In this document: positions 52,270 through 60,209 of the stretch, piece after piece
Layout: every line of letters starts with the position of its first letter
Numbering within the stretch: position 1 is the first letter of the stretch
Origin: Roseovarius confluentis
Lineage (GTDB): Bacteria > Pseudomonadota > Alphaproteobacteria > Rhodobacterales > Rhodobacteraceae
Reading direction: 5' to 3'
NCBI RefSeq assembly: GCF_002917925.1
Contig: NZ_PPFE01000003.1
Coordinates: 455,589 to 519,588 of the forward strand
Length of the DNA stretch: 64,000 nt
Translations under genes and position numbers: made by a program
Notes under the pieces: model-generated
What the model saw: the letters and a program-made list of their open reading frames with translations, nothing else
Told to the model about the DNA's origin: nothing
Database searches by the model: none

Positions 52270-53847
52270 TCAATATCCCAGCGCGCAGCCGTCCTTGCGC
52301 GGGTCGGAGCCGCCTTCGAGCACGCCGCTTTCCTTGATCTCGATCGCCTGCGCGCCGCCGATGGCCTCGTCGGGTTCGACGACGTTGTGGCCCAGGTCGG
52401 CCAGCGCCCGATGCACGTCGGGGGAATACCCCGTCTCTACCCGCAGCTCGCCGGCGTCGGGGAAGCAGCGGGGGCCGTCGATCGCCTCCTGCGGGGAGAA
52501 GCCGAAATCGCGCAGGTTCGACACGAAACGCGCGTGGCCGTTGGCCTGGTACGCGCCGCCCATGACGCCGAACGGCATGGTGACGCGGCCATTGTCGCGC
52601 AGCATGCCGGGGATGATCGTGTGCATGGGGCGTTTGCCGCCGTTCATCTCGTTCGCGTGGCCCTCTTCGAGCGTGAAGCCGGCACCGCGGTTTTGCAGCA
52701 GGATGCCGAACTTTTCCGACGCGATGCCGGAGCCGAAGCCGTGGAAGATGGAATAGATCAGCGACACGGCCATGCGGTCGCTGTCGACCACGGTGATGTA
52801 GATCGTGTCGCGGTGCACGGCCTCGCTGAGCGTTGTCGCGGATGGCATGGCCTTATTCGGATCGATCAGCGCGGCGAGCGCCTTGGCGGTGTCCATTGAC
52901 AGCATGTGATCGAGCCGCGCGATGTGATCGCTGTCGGCCATGATGCGGTTGCGGGCGTCGTAGGCCAGCTTGGTCGCCTCGGCCTCGATATGGGCGCGGT
53001 GGGCGCCGAAAGGATCCATCGCCGCGATGTCGAACTGCGCAAGGATGTTGAGCAGAAGGATCGCCGTGGCGCCCTGGCCGTTGGGCGGATGCTCGACCAG
53101 GTCGATGCCGGCATAGCTGCCGCTGATCGGGTCCGTCGGCGTGCAGGCGGTGGCAGCGAAATCGTCCGCCGTGTGAACGCCGCCCATTGCATTGAGGGCC
53201 GCCACCATGTCGTCGGCCACTTCGCCCTTGTAGAACGCGTCGCGCCCGTCGCGGGCGACGCGGCGCAGCACCTCGGCCTGGCCGGGGCAACGGAAGATCT
53301 CGCCTTGTTTCAGGGGTTTGCCGCCGTTCGAAAAATGTGTGAGCCCGTGACCCTGCAGGCATTCGCCGGCACTGGGCCAGTCACTGGCGACGCGCGGGGC
53401 GACTGGCACGCCGTTGTCGGCATAGTGGATGGCGGGGGCGAGCAGCGCATCGAGACCCAGCTTGCCGTGGGTGTCGGACAAATGGCAGAAGGCGTCGACG
53501 GCGCCGGGAATCGTGACCGCCTCGGGGCCGTGCAGGGGCACCGTTTCCAGGCCGCGGGCGCGCAGGTCGGCGGCGCTGGCGGCGGCGGGGGCGCGGCCGG
53601 AGCCGTTGAGCGCATGAATGTCATCGCTGCCGGGTTTCGTGAACAGAACGAAGCAGTCGCCGCCGATCCCGGTCATCTGCGGCTCGCAGATCCCCAGCAG
53701 GACGGCACCGGCGATAGCCGCGTCCATGGCGTTGCCGCCGCGTTTCAGGATGTCGACCGCGGCCTGTGCGGCCAGGGGGTGCGACGTGGCGCACATGCCG
53801 TTGGTGGCCAGAACGGCCGAGCGGCCGGGGCGTTGGAAATCGCGCAT
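52270..53847 (-). CDS. ggt: Gamma-glutamyltransferase family protein
   Basis: This is an Ntn-hydrolase of 525 residues, somewhat shorter than E. coli Ggt. There is no signal peptide visible; it opens with FQRPGRSAVLATNGMCATSH, so it may be cytoplasmic. The self-processing threonine is expected in DTIYITVVDSDRMAVSLIYS near residue 345. The region reads TIYITVVD where classical enzymes have TTHYSVVD, so the second Thr and the His are changed, as in the GGT-like subgroup with other acyl substrates. The N-terminal part MTGIGGDCFVLF is intact. GGAG precedes the ATG. The substrate should be treated as open. Confidence 0.85.
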   Translation of the reverse strand: MRDFQRPGRSAVLATNGMCATSHPLAAQAAVDILKRGGNAMDAAIAGAVLLGICEPQMTGIGGDCFVLFTKPGSDDIHALNGSGRAPAAASAADLRARGLETVPLHGPEAVTIPGAVDAFCHLSDTHGKLGLDALLAPAIHYADNGVPVAPRVASDWPSAGECLQGHGLTHFSNGGKPLKQGEIFRCPGQAEVLRRVARDGRDAFYKGEVADDMVAALNAMGGVHTADDFAATACTPTDPISGSYAGIDLVEHPPNGQGATAILLLNILAQFDIAAMDPFGAHRAHIEAEATKLAYDARNRIMADSDHIARLDHMLSMDTAKALAALIDPNKAMPSATTLSEAVHRDTIYITVVDSDRMAVSLIYSIFHGFGSGIASEKFGILLQNRGAGFTLEEGHANEMNGGKRPMHTIIPGMLRDNGRVTMPFGVMGGAYQANGHARFVSNLRDFGFSPQEAIDGPRCFPDAGELRVETGYSPDVHRALADLGHNVVEPDEAIGGAQAIEIKESGVLEGGSDPRKDGCALGY

Positions 53848-54048
53848 GATAGCTCCGGTGATTGGTGGTTTTTCGGCACCTTACGGGGTGCGTCAGGAAA
53901 TGCCAATCAGGAGGAAGAGAACCTCGACGCCGCGCACTGGGTGGGGGCTGTAAAACGCGGCGCCGAGGGAAGCCATATGCAGCTACGGGATCGTTTGTGC
54001 CGATCCATTGGGGCGGCTCTGCGATGGGATTGGGGCAATTCGGTGACG

Positions 54049-54516
54049 TCAGGATTTTTCCGGCGCCAAGTAGCGAGGAAAGGTCATACGCAGCGTATTG
54101 CGACCCGCGTGGCGGGTGTGGGAAAGGTCAAGGCACAGCTTGTGAATGAGAAACCACCCGAACCCCCCTTCCGGAAGGTCCGCGCGGGCGCCTGAACTGT
54201 CTGGCAGGAGGCCCGGCGGTAGCGCGCCGCCGGGCATGCCGTGGCCCGAATCGGACAGCGTGACCAGCACGCGGTCGGCCAGCAGATCGACGACCATGTG
54301 CACCTCGCCGGGGGCGCGGCCGGCATAGCCGTGTTCGGTAACGTTGTTGAGCGCCTCGCTGACTGCGAGGGTGATCGAGCCGCGCAGGTCCCCATCAATC
54401 CCGGCATCGGTGAGGGCCGCGCCAAGCGCCTCGACCATGTCGCGCACGTCAAGTTCCGTCGCGGTGGACGAGAGCGCGGCGAGCGGGGCGGATTGCGAAG
54501 GGGCGGTGGCGGCCAC
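54049..54516 (-). CDS. Anti-sigma factor kinase-like ATPase (RsbW family)
   Basis: The product has 155 residues of the GHKL ATPase fold. The N box reads AVSEALNNVTEHGYAG and the G1 box LSDSGHGMPGG, as in RsbW/SpoIIAB serine kinases. It presumably phosphorylates the STAS protein encoded 9 bp upstream. Translation starts at GTG (54516) with a weak ribosome-binding site. No PP2C phosphatase or partner sigma factor gene is in the window, so the output of the switch is not known. The C-terminus (LCLDLSHTRHAGRNTLRMTF) is complete. Confidence 0.87.
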   Translation of the reverse strand: MAATAPSQSAPLAALSSTATELDVRDMVEALGAALTDAGIDGDLRGSITLAVSEALNNVTEHGYAGRAPGEVHMVVDLLADRVLVTLSDSGHGMPGGALPPGLLPDSSGARADLPEGGFGWFLIHKLCLDLSHTRHAGRNTLRMTFPRYLAPEKS

Positions 54517-54525
54517 TTTGCCGCG

Positions 54526-54864
54526 TCAGCCCGCCGCGCGCTGGAGCGCCGCTGCCATGTCCTTGTGGATCACGAAGATCGAATCCATCCGCGTCAGGCG
54601 AAACACCTTGGCAACGTCCGGGGTCAGCCCGGCAAGGTCCAGCCGTCGCCCATCGCCCATTTGTTTCATCGAGGCGATGATGGCGCCAAGGCCGCTGGAA
54701 TCGACGAAGGCGACGCCGGAGAGGTCAAGCAGCACGTGATCCGCGCCATCATCCGTCAGGGTGCGCATTTCATCCTTGAACCGGATCGCCGAGGCCGCGT
54801 CGATGCGGTTGTCTTCGACCGTGATAACCTTGATGTTGTTGTGAGTGGCGCAGGTGAGTTGCAT
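54526..54864 (-). CDS. Anti-sigma factor antagonist (STAS domain, RsbV family)
   Basis: The product has 112 residues, a single STAS domain. The phospho-acceptor serine is in LSGVAFVDSSGLGAIIASMK, the DSSGLG motif of RsbV/SpoIIAA proteins. Unphosphorylated, it would bind the RsbW-like kinase and release its partner. The start at 54864 has GGAGG four bases upstream; 54879 is possible but unsupported. With the kinase gene it makes a two-gene partner-switching unit, divergent from a thiolase gene. Confidence 0.9.
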   Translation of the reverse strand: MQLTCATHNNIKVITVEDNRIDAASAIRFKDEMRTLTDDGADHVLLDLSGVAFVDSSGLGAIIASMKQMGDGRRLDLAGLTPDVAKVFRLTRMDSIFVIHKDMAAALQRAAG

Positions 54865-54976
54865 GAAGCCTCCGGACACGGGAAAGATGCGCGCAGACTA
54901 GGCGCAATTCCTTACCAAACCGTTTGGCCCCGAGAGCTTTTTCGGAGCGGTACCCAAGGATGAAAGGACAGTCGGC

Positions 54977-56149
54977 ATGAAAGAGGTTGTGATCGCGGGT
55001 GCGGCCCGAACGCCCATGGGCGGATTCCAGGGGGATTTCGACGGGGTCGAGGCCAGTGTCCTGGGCGGCGCTGCAATTTCCGCGGCGCTGAAGGATGCAG
55101 GTGCCGCGACCGTGGGCGAGCTGTTGATGGGCTGTGTTCTTCCCGCTGGGCAGGGGCAGGCCCCGGCGCGGCAGGCGGGGTTCAAGGCGGGGCTGGGCGA
55201 GGACGTGCCGGCGACCACGCTGAACAAGATGTGCGGCTCGGGCATGAAGGCGGCGATGATCGGGTTCGACCAGATCGCGCTGGGCCAAACCGACACGATG
55301 GTGACGGGCGGCATGGAGAGCATGTCGAACGCGCCCTACCTGCTGCCCAAGATGCGCGGCGGGGCGCGGATCGGGCATGGGCAGGTGATCGACCACATGT
55401 TCCTCGACGGGCTGGAAGACGCCTATGACAAGGGGCGGCTGATGGGCACGTTTGCCGAGGATTGCGCCGAGAAATACCAGTTCACCCGCGAGGCGCAGGA
55501 TGCGTATGCCATCGGGTCGCTAGAAGGGGCGCTGGAGGCCCAGAAGAGCGGTGCGTTCGCGGGCGAGATCGCGCCGGTGACGCTGGAGACGCGCAAGGGC
55601 ACGGTGGTGATCGAGGTGGACGAGCAGCCCGGCAAGGCGCGGCCCGAAAAGATTCCCCAGCTGAAGCCTGCGTTCCGCGACGGCGGGACGGTGACGGCGG
55701 CCAATTCGAGCTCGATCAGCGACGGGGCGGCGGCGCTGGTGCTGGCCTCGCGCGAGGCGGCGGAGGCGCAGGGGCTGAAGGTCCGGGCGCGGATCCTGGG
55801 CCATGCCAGCCACGCGCAGGCGCCTGGATGGTTTACCACGGCCCCGGTGCCGGCGGCGCAGAAGCTGCTGGAGCGGATCGGCTGGACGAAGGACGAGGTG
55901 GACCTGTGGGAAGTGAACGAGGCGTTTGCCGTGGTGCCGATGGCTTTCATGCACGAAATGGGCCTGCCACGTGAGAAGGTGAATGTGCATGGCGGGGCCT
56001 GTGCGCTGGGTCACCCCATCGGGGCAAGCGGGGCGCGGATCATGGTGACGTTGTTGAATGCGCTGGAAAAAAGAGATCTGAAGCGCGGTGTTGCGGCGAT
56101 TTGCATCGGCGGGGGCGAGGGCACGGCCATCGCGATCGAGCGGGGCTGA
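54977..56149 (+). CDS. Acetyl-CoA C-acyltransferase (thiolase)
   Basis: The product has 390 residues, the full length of a biosynthetic thiolase. The acylated cysteine is in ATTLNKMCGSGMKAAMIG near residue 87. The second active-site block HGGACALGHPIGASGARIM and the terminal CIGGGEGTAIAIE are intact. It condenses two acetyl-CoA to acetoacetyl-CoA, or the reverse, and could serve polyhydroxybutyrate synthesis or ketone/fatty acid breakdown; no phaB or scoAB gene is adjacent to decide. The ATG is preceded by AAGGACAG. The transcript probably ends at the tandem hairpins 56153-56204. Confidence 0.93.
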   Translation: MKEVVIAGAARTPMGGFQGDFDGVEASVLGGAAISAALKDAGAATVGELLMGCVLPAGQGQAPARQAGFKAGLGEDVPATTLNKMCGSGMKAAMIGFDQIALGQTDTMVTGGMESMSNAPYLLPKMRGGARIGHGQVIDHMFLDGLEDAYDKGRLMGTFAEDCAEKYQFTREAQDAYAIGSLEGALEAQKSGAFAGEIAPVTLETRKGTVVIEVDEQPGKARPEKIPQLKPAFRDGGTVTAANSSSISDGAAALVLASREAAEAQGLKVRARILGHASHAQAPGWFTTAPVPAAQKLLERIGWTKDEVDLWEVNEAFAVVPMAFMHEMGLPREKVNVHGGACALGHPIGASGARIMVTLLNALEKRDLKRGVAAICIGGGEGTAIAIERG

Positions 56150-56152
56150 GGC

Positions 56153-56204
56153 GCAAATCTTTTTCGGAAAAGATTTGCCAAGAGTTTTATTGAAAACTCT
56201 TGGC
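56153..56204. repeat. Tandem perfect hairpins sharing two bases, between the thiolase and fRMsr genes
   Basis: The first hairpin is an 11-bp perfect stem GCAAATCTTTT with loop TCGG. The second is a 12-bp perfect stem GCCAAGAGTTTT with loop ATTG. Their junction bases GC (56177-56178) belong to both. Their A/T-rich inner arms give T tracts in either direction, so they could terminate transcription both ways. Confidence 0.7.
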
Positions 56205-56218
56205 GTGGGAGGTGAGTT

Positions 56219-56674
56219 ATGCGTGCGGATTACGACGCGTTGTCCAAGACCATCGGGGCGTTGACGGAAGGTGAGAGTGACGAAGTGGCGCTGATGGCGA
56301 CGGTGGTGTGCGAGTTGCACCATGCCGACGACCGGTTCGACTGGACCGGGTTCTACCGGGTGACTGCGCCCGACCTGTTGAAGATCGGCCCCTACCAGGG
56401 CGGGCATGGGTGTTTGCAGATCCCATTTTCGCGGGGCATCTGCGGGGCGGCGGCGCGGACGGGCGAGGTGCAGTTGGTCGATGATGTCGACAGTTTCGAC
56501 GGGCATATTGCCTGTGCCAGTTCCACCCGGTCGGAGATCGTCCTGCCGGTGCGGGACGGGCAGGGGCGACTGCTGGCGGTGCTGGATATCGACAGCGATC
56601 AGCCGGCGGCGTTCGACGCGGCGGATGCCGACGGATTGGGCGCGATCCTTCGGATGGTATTCGGACGCTTGTAG
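56219..56674 (+). CDS. msrC: Free methionine-(R)-sulfoxide reductase (GAF-domain fRMsr)
   Basis: The enzyme reduces free methionine-R-sulfoxide, repairing oxidative damage to the amino acid. The product has 151 residues, a single GAF domain. The three conserved cysteines are Cys65, Cys75 and Cys99 (GCLQIPF, GICG and GHIAC), with the 10- and 24-residue spacing known for the yeast and bacterial enzymes. The RSEIVLPV segment after the third cysteine is intact. A strong GGGAGGTGA precedes the ATG. It is the last gene before the AT-rich region and the probable island junction. Confidence 0.92.
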   Translation: MRADYDALSKTIGALTEGESDEVALMATVVCELHHADDRFDWTGFYRVTAPDLLKIGPYQGGHGCLQIPFSRGICGAAARTGEVQLVDDVDSFDGHIACASSTRSEIVLPVRDGQGRLLAVLDIDSDQPAAFDAADADGLGAILRMVFGRL

Positions 56675-57058
56675 AGATTTGCCGGCGCGCGCGGTGCGGG
56701 TGTCGATGCCTCCGGCGGGAGTATTGTCAACGAAAAAATTATTCTATTTTCGGTTGGTTATCTGGAAGGAGCTTAAGGGTATCCCCCCTTCTGTCCACGT
56801 TCGACATTGCACTTAAACCCCTAGGTGCGTTTTCCGTAGCTCGCTCATTTCGTTCAGAAACTCTGCTGCCGCGGTCTCGAAGATATGTTCCCCAGAGTAA
56901 TGGTCTATAAAGACCCATCTGCACAAAGTTAACTGCCCTGATTATCGAGAACCACCCGCACCGCTCTCGCGCGCGTCTCAGGTGAATATCGAATCGCTCT
57001 GTTGTCCTTTTCCACGACTCCAATCTTTCCTCAATTTAGAGCCTCTGGCGGCTAAGGT
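56675..57058. other. Junction region: end of the high-GC backbone, start of an AT-rich segment
   Basis: The first 50 bases keep the GC-rich character and contain TGCCTCCGGCGGGAGTATT (56707-56725). From about 56726 the sequence is AT-rich. No complete gene was recognised. A 43-codon open stretch on the minus strand (56813-56941) begins after a stop with no start codon or ribosome-binding site, ends ...SELRKTHLGV, and looks like a gene remnant, but I do not recognise it. A 94-codon frame on the same strand (56739-57023) overlaps it and is not convincing. Confidence 0.4.
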
Positions 57059-58477
57059 CTAATTCATTTGGTGAAACTGACTGGCTATGGTTCGGAGTGC
57101 GATCCGCCACTCGTCTTCATTCTTTGCGGAAGACTTGTAAATCCTGATGCCATCGGGCTGTCCGTTCTCACCGATCTTGAAAACGTCCGAGGCCGAAACG
57201 CCAACTCCGCGGGCGGCAAGGCGATCCTTCATTTGTTTTGCCTGTGCTTCTGTAGCCATAGGAAGCCAGATGATGTTGCCTTCCTCTCTGGTCTGTAGCA
57301 GTTGGGGTCCTAAGATTTGCCTGGCAATTTCATGGCGTGTGACATTCGTCTTTCGCGTAATCTTCAAAATTTCTCGGCCTGCTCCGCTTTGGATTAACCA
57401 ACGCGCAATTGCCAACGAGTATCTTTCCGGCATCCAAACACTACCGCGTGAAGCGGTCGCGACTGCGTTCGCAAAGGCGGGCGGGTAGGCAAGGATACCG
57501 AACCGGCAGCCAGGTGTGATAACTTTTGAAAGCGAGTAAAAGTAGAACGTCCCTTCTGGATAGAGGCGCCGTAGGCTGGTCAGGTCGTCCGTGGCCAATG
57601 GTCGGTACACATCATCTTCGATTAAGATCAGCGAATGGGCCTTAGCAATTCTAGCGATGGCAGCCCTGCGCTCTTTGCTCATTGTGATTGTGGTTGGATT
57701 GTCGAAGTTCGGCATTACAAAAAGCGCCTTGACCCGCGGGTTCCGAAGCGACTTTTCCAGCTCATCAGGAATGATCCCGTCCTCGTCGATTTGGACCGGC
57801 AATATGCCAAGGCCGAGCATTTTTGCCGAAGATTTCAAGCCTTGGTATACGACCGTGGGAGCCAGGATGACGTCGCCTCTTTGCATGCATGCAGATAGCG
57901 CGATCAACAATGCGTGTTGTGCGCCTGCAGTCACGGCCAGGCTTGACTCTGTTTCCTCGAAGCCGAGCAAACGGGTCCATTTGCGTGCAGTATCCAGCGA
58001 ATGAGTGTCGCCAGCTGCCGGATAATAGCTGTATATTTCTGATGTGGCAGAAGCGAAGAACTCGCTAGCTCCGTCTTGCAAAATGCTTTTTACCGCATCC
58101 AGGGTCTGAGTGTGGACCGAAAGGTCAATTTCGGGTGTCACATCCGGAACGTCGTATGAAGGAGGTGTGTGGTCCAATGCCCTTCCGCGTACGACAGTTC
58201 CTTTGCCAGCCTGTGCAGAGATGACTCCTCTGTCTTTCAGATAATTCAGTGATTTCGTAATCGTCGTCAGGTTCACATCGAACGATCGCGCCAACGATCT
58301 GTGCGAAGGAAGCCATTCGCCCGCCTCGAAATACCCTTCTGAAATCTTGGATGACAGAACCGCCGCAATTCGGAAGTAGATGGCCTGATCTTCTGATGTC
58401 TCGTCCAAGCACGAGCGAAGATGCTTCAAAACCTCCTCTTCGGATTGCGTGGGAATATTCTGAGAATTCGAGTCCAT
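57059..58477 (-). CDS. MocR-type (GntR/aminotransferase-fusion) transcriptional regulator
   Basis: The product has 472 residues in two parts. The N-terminal GntR winged helix (about residues 30-95) has LPSHRSLARSFDVNLTTITK. The aminotransferase-like domain follows, with the PLP-binding lysine expected in FYFYSLSKVITPGCRFG and MPNFDNPTTITMS. Proteins of this group sense PLP-bound amino compounds and control adjacent genes. The start at 58477 was chosen because GGAGGAGGAAG lies upstream; a start at 58519 adds 14 residues through the same site. It is divergent from the TRAP operon with 182 bp between them, which contain a palindrome. Codon use and base content match the AT-rich island. Confidence 0.92.
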   Translation of the reverse strand: MDSNSQNIPTQSEEEVLKHLRSCLDETSEDQAIYFRIAAVLSSKISEGYFEAGEWLPSHRSLARSFDVNLTTITKSLNYLKDRGVISAQAGKGTVVRGRALDHTPPSYDVPDVTPEIDLSVHTQTLDAVKSILQDGASEFFASATSEIYSYYPAAGDTHSLDTARKWTRLLGFEETESSLAVTAGAQHALLIALSACMQRGDVILAPTVVYQGLKSSAKMLGLGILPVQIDEDGIIPDELEKSLRNPRVKALFVMPNFDNPTTITMSKERRAAIARIAKAHSLILIEDDVYRPLATDDLTSLRRLYPEGTFYFYSLSKVITPGCRFGILAYPPAFANAVATASRGSVWMPERYSLAIARWLIQSGAGREILKITRKTNVTRHEIARQILGPQLLQTREEGNIIWLPMATEAQAKQMKDRLAARGVGVSASDVFKIGENGQPDGIRIYKSSAKNEDEWRIALRTIASQFHQMN

Positions 58478-58585
58478 ATTGCAGCTTCCTCCTCCAGAGA
58501 CTGCCAAGTTTTCACGCATCTTATCAGAATGAAAGTCTTCTTCAATTCAAATGGGGCAGACAATTTTAACTGTATGACATATAGT

Positions 58586-58602
58586 ATTGACTGATGGTCA
58601 AT
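58586..58602. promoter_or_regulatory. Palindromic operator candidate with two overlapping -35-like boxes
   Basis: ATTGAC-TGATG-GTCAAT is a perfect inverted repeat. Each arm carries TTGAC, so it could hold the -35 element of the rightward TRAP promoter (TTGACT, then TACGCT about 18 bp on) and of the leftward MocR promoter at the same time. The location between the two is what is expected of a MocR-controlled divergent unit. Confidence 0.45.
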
Positions 58603-58659
58603 TTAGTCTCTACGCTGAGATACGTGAAAACAATTCAAAGCGAAAAAGGTAGTATACAA

Positions 58660-59667
58660 ATGAAGACACTTGTCCTTGCTGGCGTATTGGCCGCGCTTTC
58701 GTCACCTTTCTCTGCTGGCTCCGGGAGCGCGGAAACTCTTCGCCTTCATTCTGTTTGGGTCGAGAGCCGTCCAGTTGCGGATTACGTAAAGTACTTCGCT
58801 GAGCGTGTGGCGGAGCATTCCGGCGGTGACCTGAATATTCAGCCGTACCACGGCGGCAGCCTTGGGATTAAGGATCCGGACATTCTGCGCATCCTTCCTT
58901 CCGGGGCGGTGGATATGTCTGTTCTTTATCCCGAGTATGTAGCGCGAGATGAGCCTGCGATGGCTGTCGCATATGTTCAGGGCGCCATCGAAGAAGTTGA
59001 GCAGCAGCTGAAAGCTGTTCCGGCGATCCAGGACGTGTACGAGCCTATCTTTGACAGATGGGGCATCAAGACGCTGGGGGCGATCCAGGTGCCTGAGCGT
59101 GTCGTTCACATTTTCTGCAAGGAACCTGTGAATACACTCGAAAACCTCAAATCCAAGAAGGTGAGAGTTTGGGGCCGCCACCAAGTCGAGACATTTGCAA
59201 AGCTCGATGTCGCGGCCAGCATCATCCCACAAAGCGACATGTACGTAGCGCTTCAAACCGGTGTGGTCGATTGCGCGACTTATATGGGAAGTGTTGCAAC
59301 GACTGTATCCCTTCAGGAAGTCGCTCCTTATGGCGCTCCGCTTCATCCGCATGCAGGCGTGCCCATCAACATCCTGATTTCAACAGATCGATACGAAGCT
59401 CTTTCTGACGAAAGCCAAGCGGCGCTTGATGCCGCGGCAGAAGACACATTGGAATACACAAACGAAGAATTCCTGAGTGGTGAGCGTGAAGAAGCAGGAA
59501 TTCAGAAATTAATCGACCAGGGCGGAGAGATAATCGAACCCTTCTCTGAAGCTGACCAGGAGGCATTTACTGCTGCCGCCCGAGAGGCCTGGCAGGAAAT
59601 GTCCGAGGAGATCGGCCCTGAGGCGGTCGAGAACATGGTCTCAATCAAGAAAGCCATTGAAGAGTAA
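58660..59667 (+). CDS. dctP: TRAP transporter substrate-binding protein DctP
   Basis: This is a periplasmic binding protein of 335 residues. The signal (KTLVLAGVLAALSSPFSAG, cleaved near residue 29) is followed by the DctP fold: LRLHSVWVESRPVADYVKYF at the mature start and KKVRVWGRHQVETFAKLDVA, where the first Arg normally pairs with a carboxylate of the ligand, then PQSDMYVALQTGVVDCA. The ligand is probably a carboxylate-bearing small molecule. AAGGT precedes the start at 58660; a frame from 58594 is longer but unsupported. It is the first gene of the operon dctPQM with the dipeptidase-like and oxidoreductase genes. Confidence 0.92.
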   Translation: MKTLVLAGVLAALSSPFSAGSGSAETLRLHSVWVESRPVADYVKYFAERVAEHSGGDLNIQPYHGGSLGIKDPDILRILPSGAVDMSVLYPEYVARDEPAMAVAYVQGAIEEVEQQLKAVPAIQDVYEPIFDRWGIKTLGAIQVPERVVHIFCKEPVNTLENLKSKKVRVWGRHQVETFAKLDVAASIIPQSDMYVALQTGVVDCATYMGSVATTVSLQEVAPYGAPLHPHAGVPINILISTDRYEALSDESQAALDAAAEDTLEYTNEEFLSGEREEAGIQKLIDQGGEIIEPFSEADQEAFTAAAREAWQEMSEEIGPEAVENMVSIKKAIEE

Positions 59668-59708
59668 GAAACACTTCTCTGGGCGACATTTAGACTGGGA
59701 GACCGGCA

Positions 59709-60209
59709 ATGCTAAATTCTACTTCTCGATTCCTGAAGTGTGTGGGGGGATGCATCATTGCCGGATTCCTACTGCTAATTCTCTATGCGACTCTGTCCAG
59801 ATATCTACTTAACCGTCCGATCGATTACTCGGACGAACTCGCAGCACTTCTGTTCGTGACCAGCGCGTTCATCGGGATACTTTCGTCGGCCCTTGATAAC
59901 GATCACATTGAAATAAACATTTTGACCCAAAGGTTAGGGGCTACGTGGCGCACTCTTTGTAAAAGGGTGTCCGCAGTTGTCTGCGTCGTGTTCTTCGGCT
60001 TGTTTTCTTACCAGAGTTTTGTCTTCGCGGATTTCTCGTATCAGATTGGCGCTTTGACGGAAGCGGCTGCTTTGCCGGTAAGCTACTGGATGTATGTCAT
60101 GCCATTGGCATCGGCAATCGCATGTCTGGCTTACGCATACCGAGTCTTTTTTGCTCCTCGTTCGGCCGCCAAGCAAGACGAGCGTTTAGACCGGAGCGCG
60201 GAAAATTGA
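59709..60209 (+). CDS. dctQ: TRAP transporter small permease DctQ
   Basis: This is the small membrane subunit of the TRAP importer, 166 residues with four hydrophobic segments. The family block YSDELAALLFVTSAFIGIL and the later SYWMYVMPLASAIACLAYAY are present. It works with DctM in sodium- or proton-driven uptake. The start at 59709 follows GGGAGACCGGCA. It overlaps dctM by 4 bp (TTGA), so the two are coupled. Confidence 0.9.
   Translation: MLNSTSRFLKCVGGCIIAGFLLLILYATLSRYLLNRPIDYSDELAALLFVTSAFIGILSSALDNDHIEINILTQRLGATWRTLCKRVSAVVCVVFFGLFSYQSFVFADFSYQIGALTEAAALPVSYWMYVMPLASAIACLAYAYRVFFAPRSAAKQDERLDRSAEN

Noticed and set aside
53848..54048. A small gene between ggt and the RsbW-like gene
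   Set aside because: Short open frames exist on the plus strand, but none has a ribosome-binding site or plausible composition. I see nothing definite in this 200-bp gap.
56739..57023. A 94-codon frame on the minus strand in the junction region
   Set aside because: There is no ribosome-binding site, the residue composition is unnatural (Arg-rich), and another frame over the same stretch looks more protein-like. I treat the region as non-coding or remnant.
60122..60206. An upstream ATG start for dctM
   Set aside because: It would add 28 residues encoded in another frame of dctQ; the TTG at 60206 has a good ribosome-binding site and gives the normal family N-terminus.
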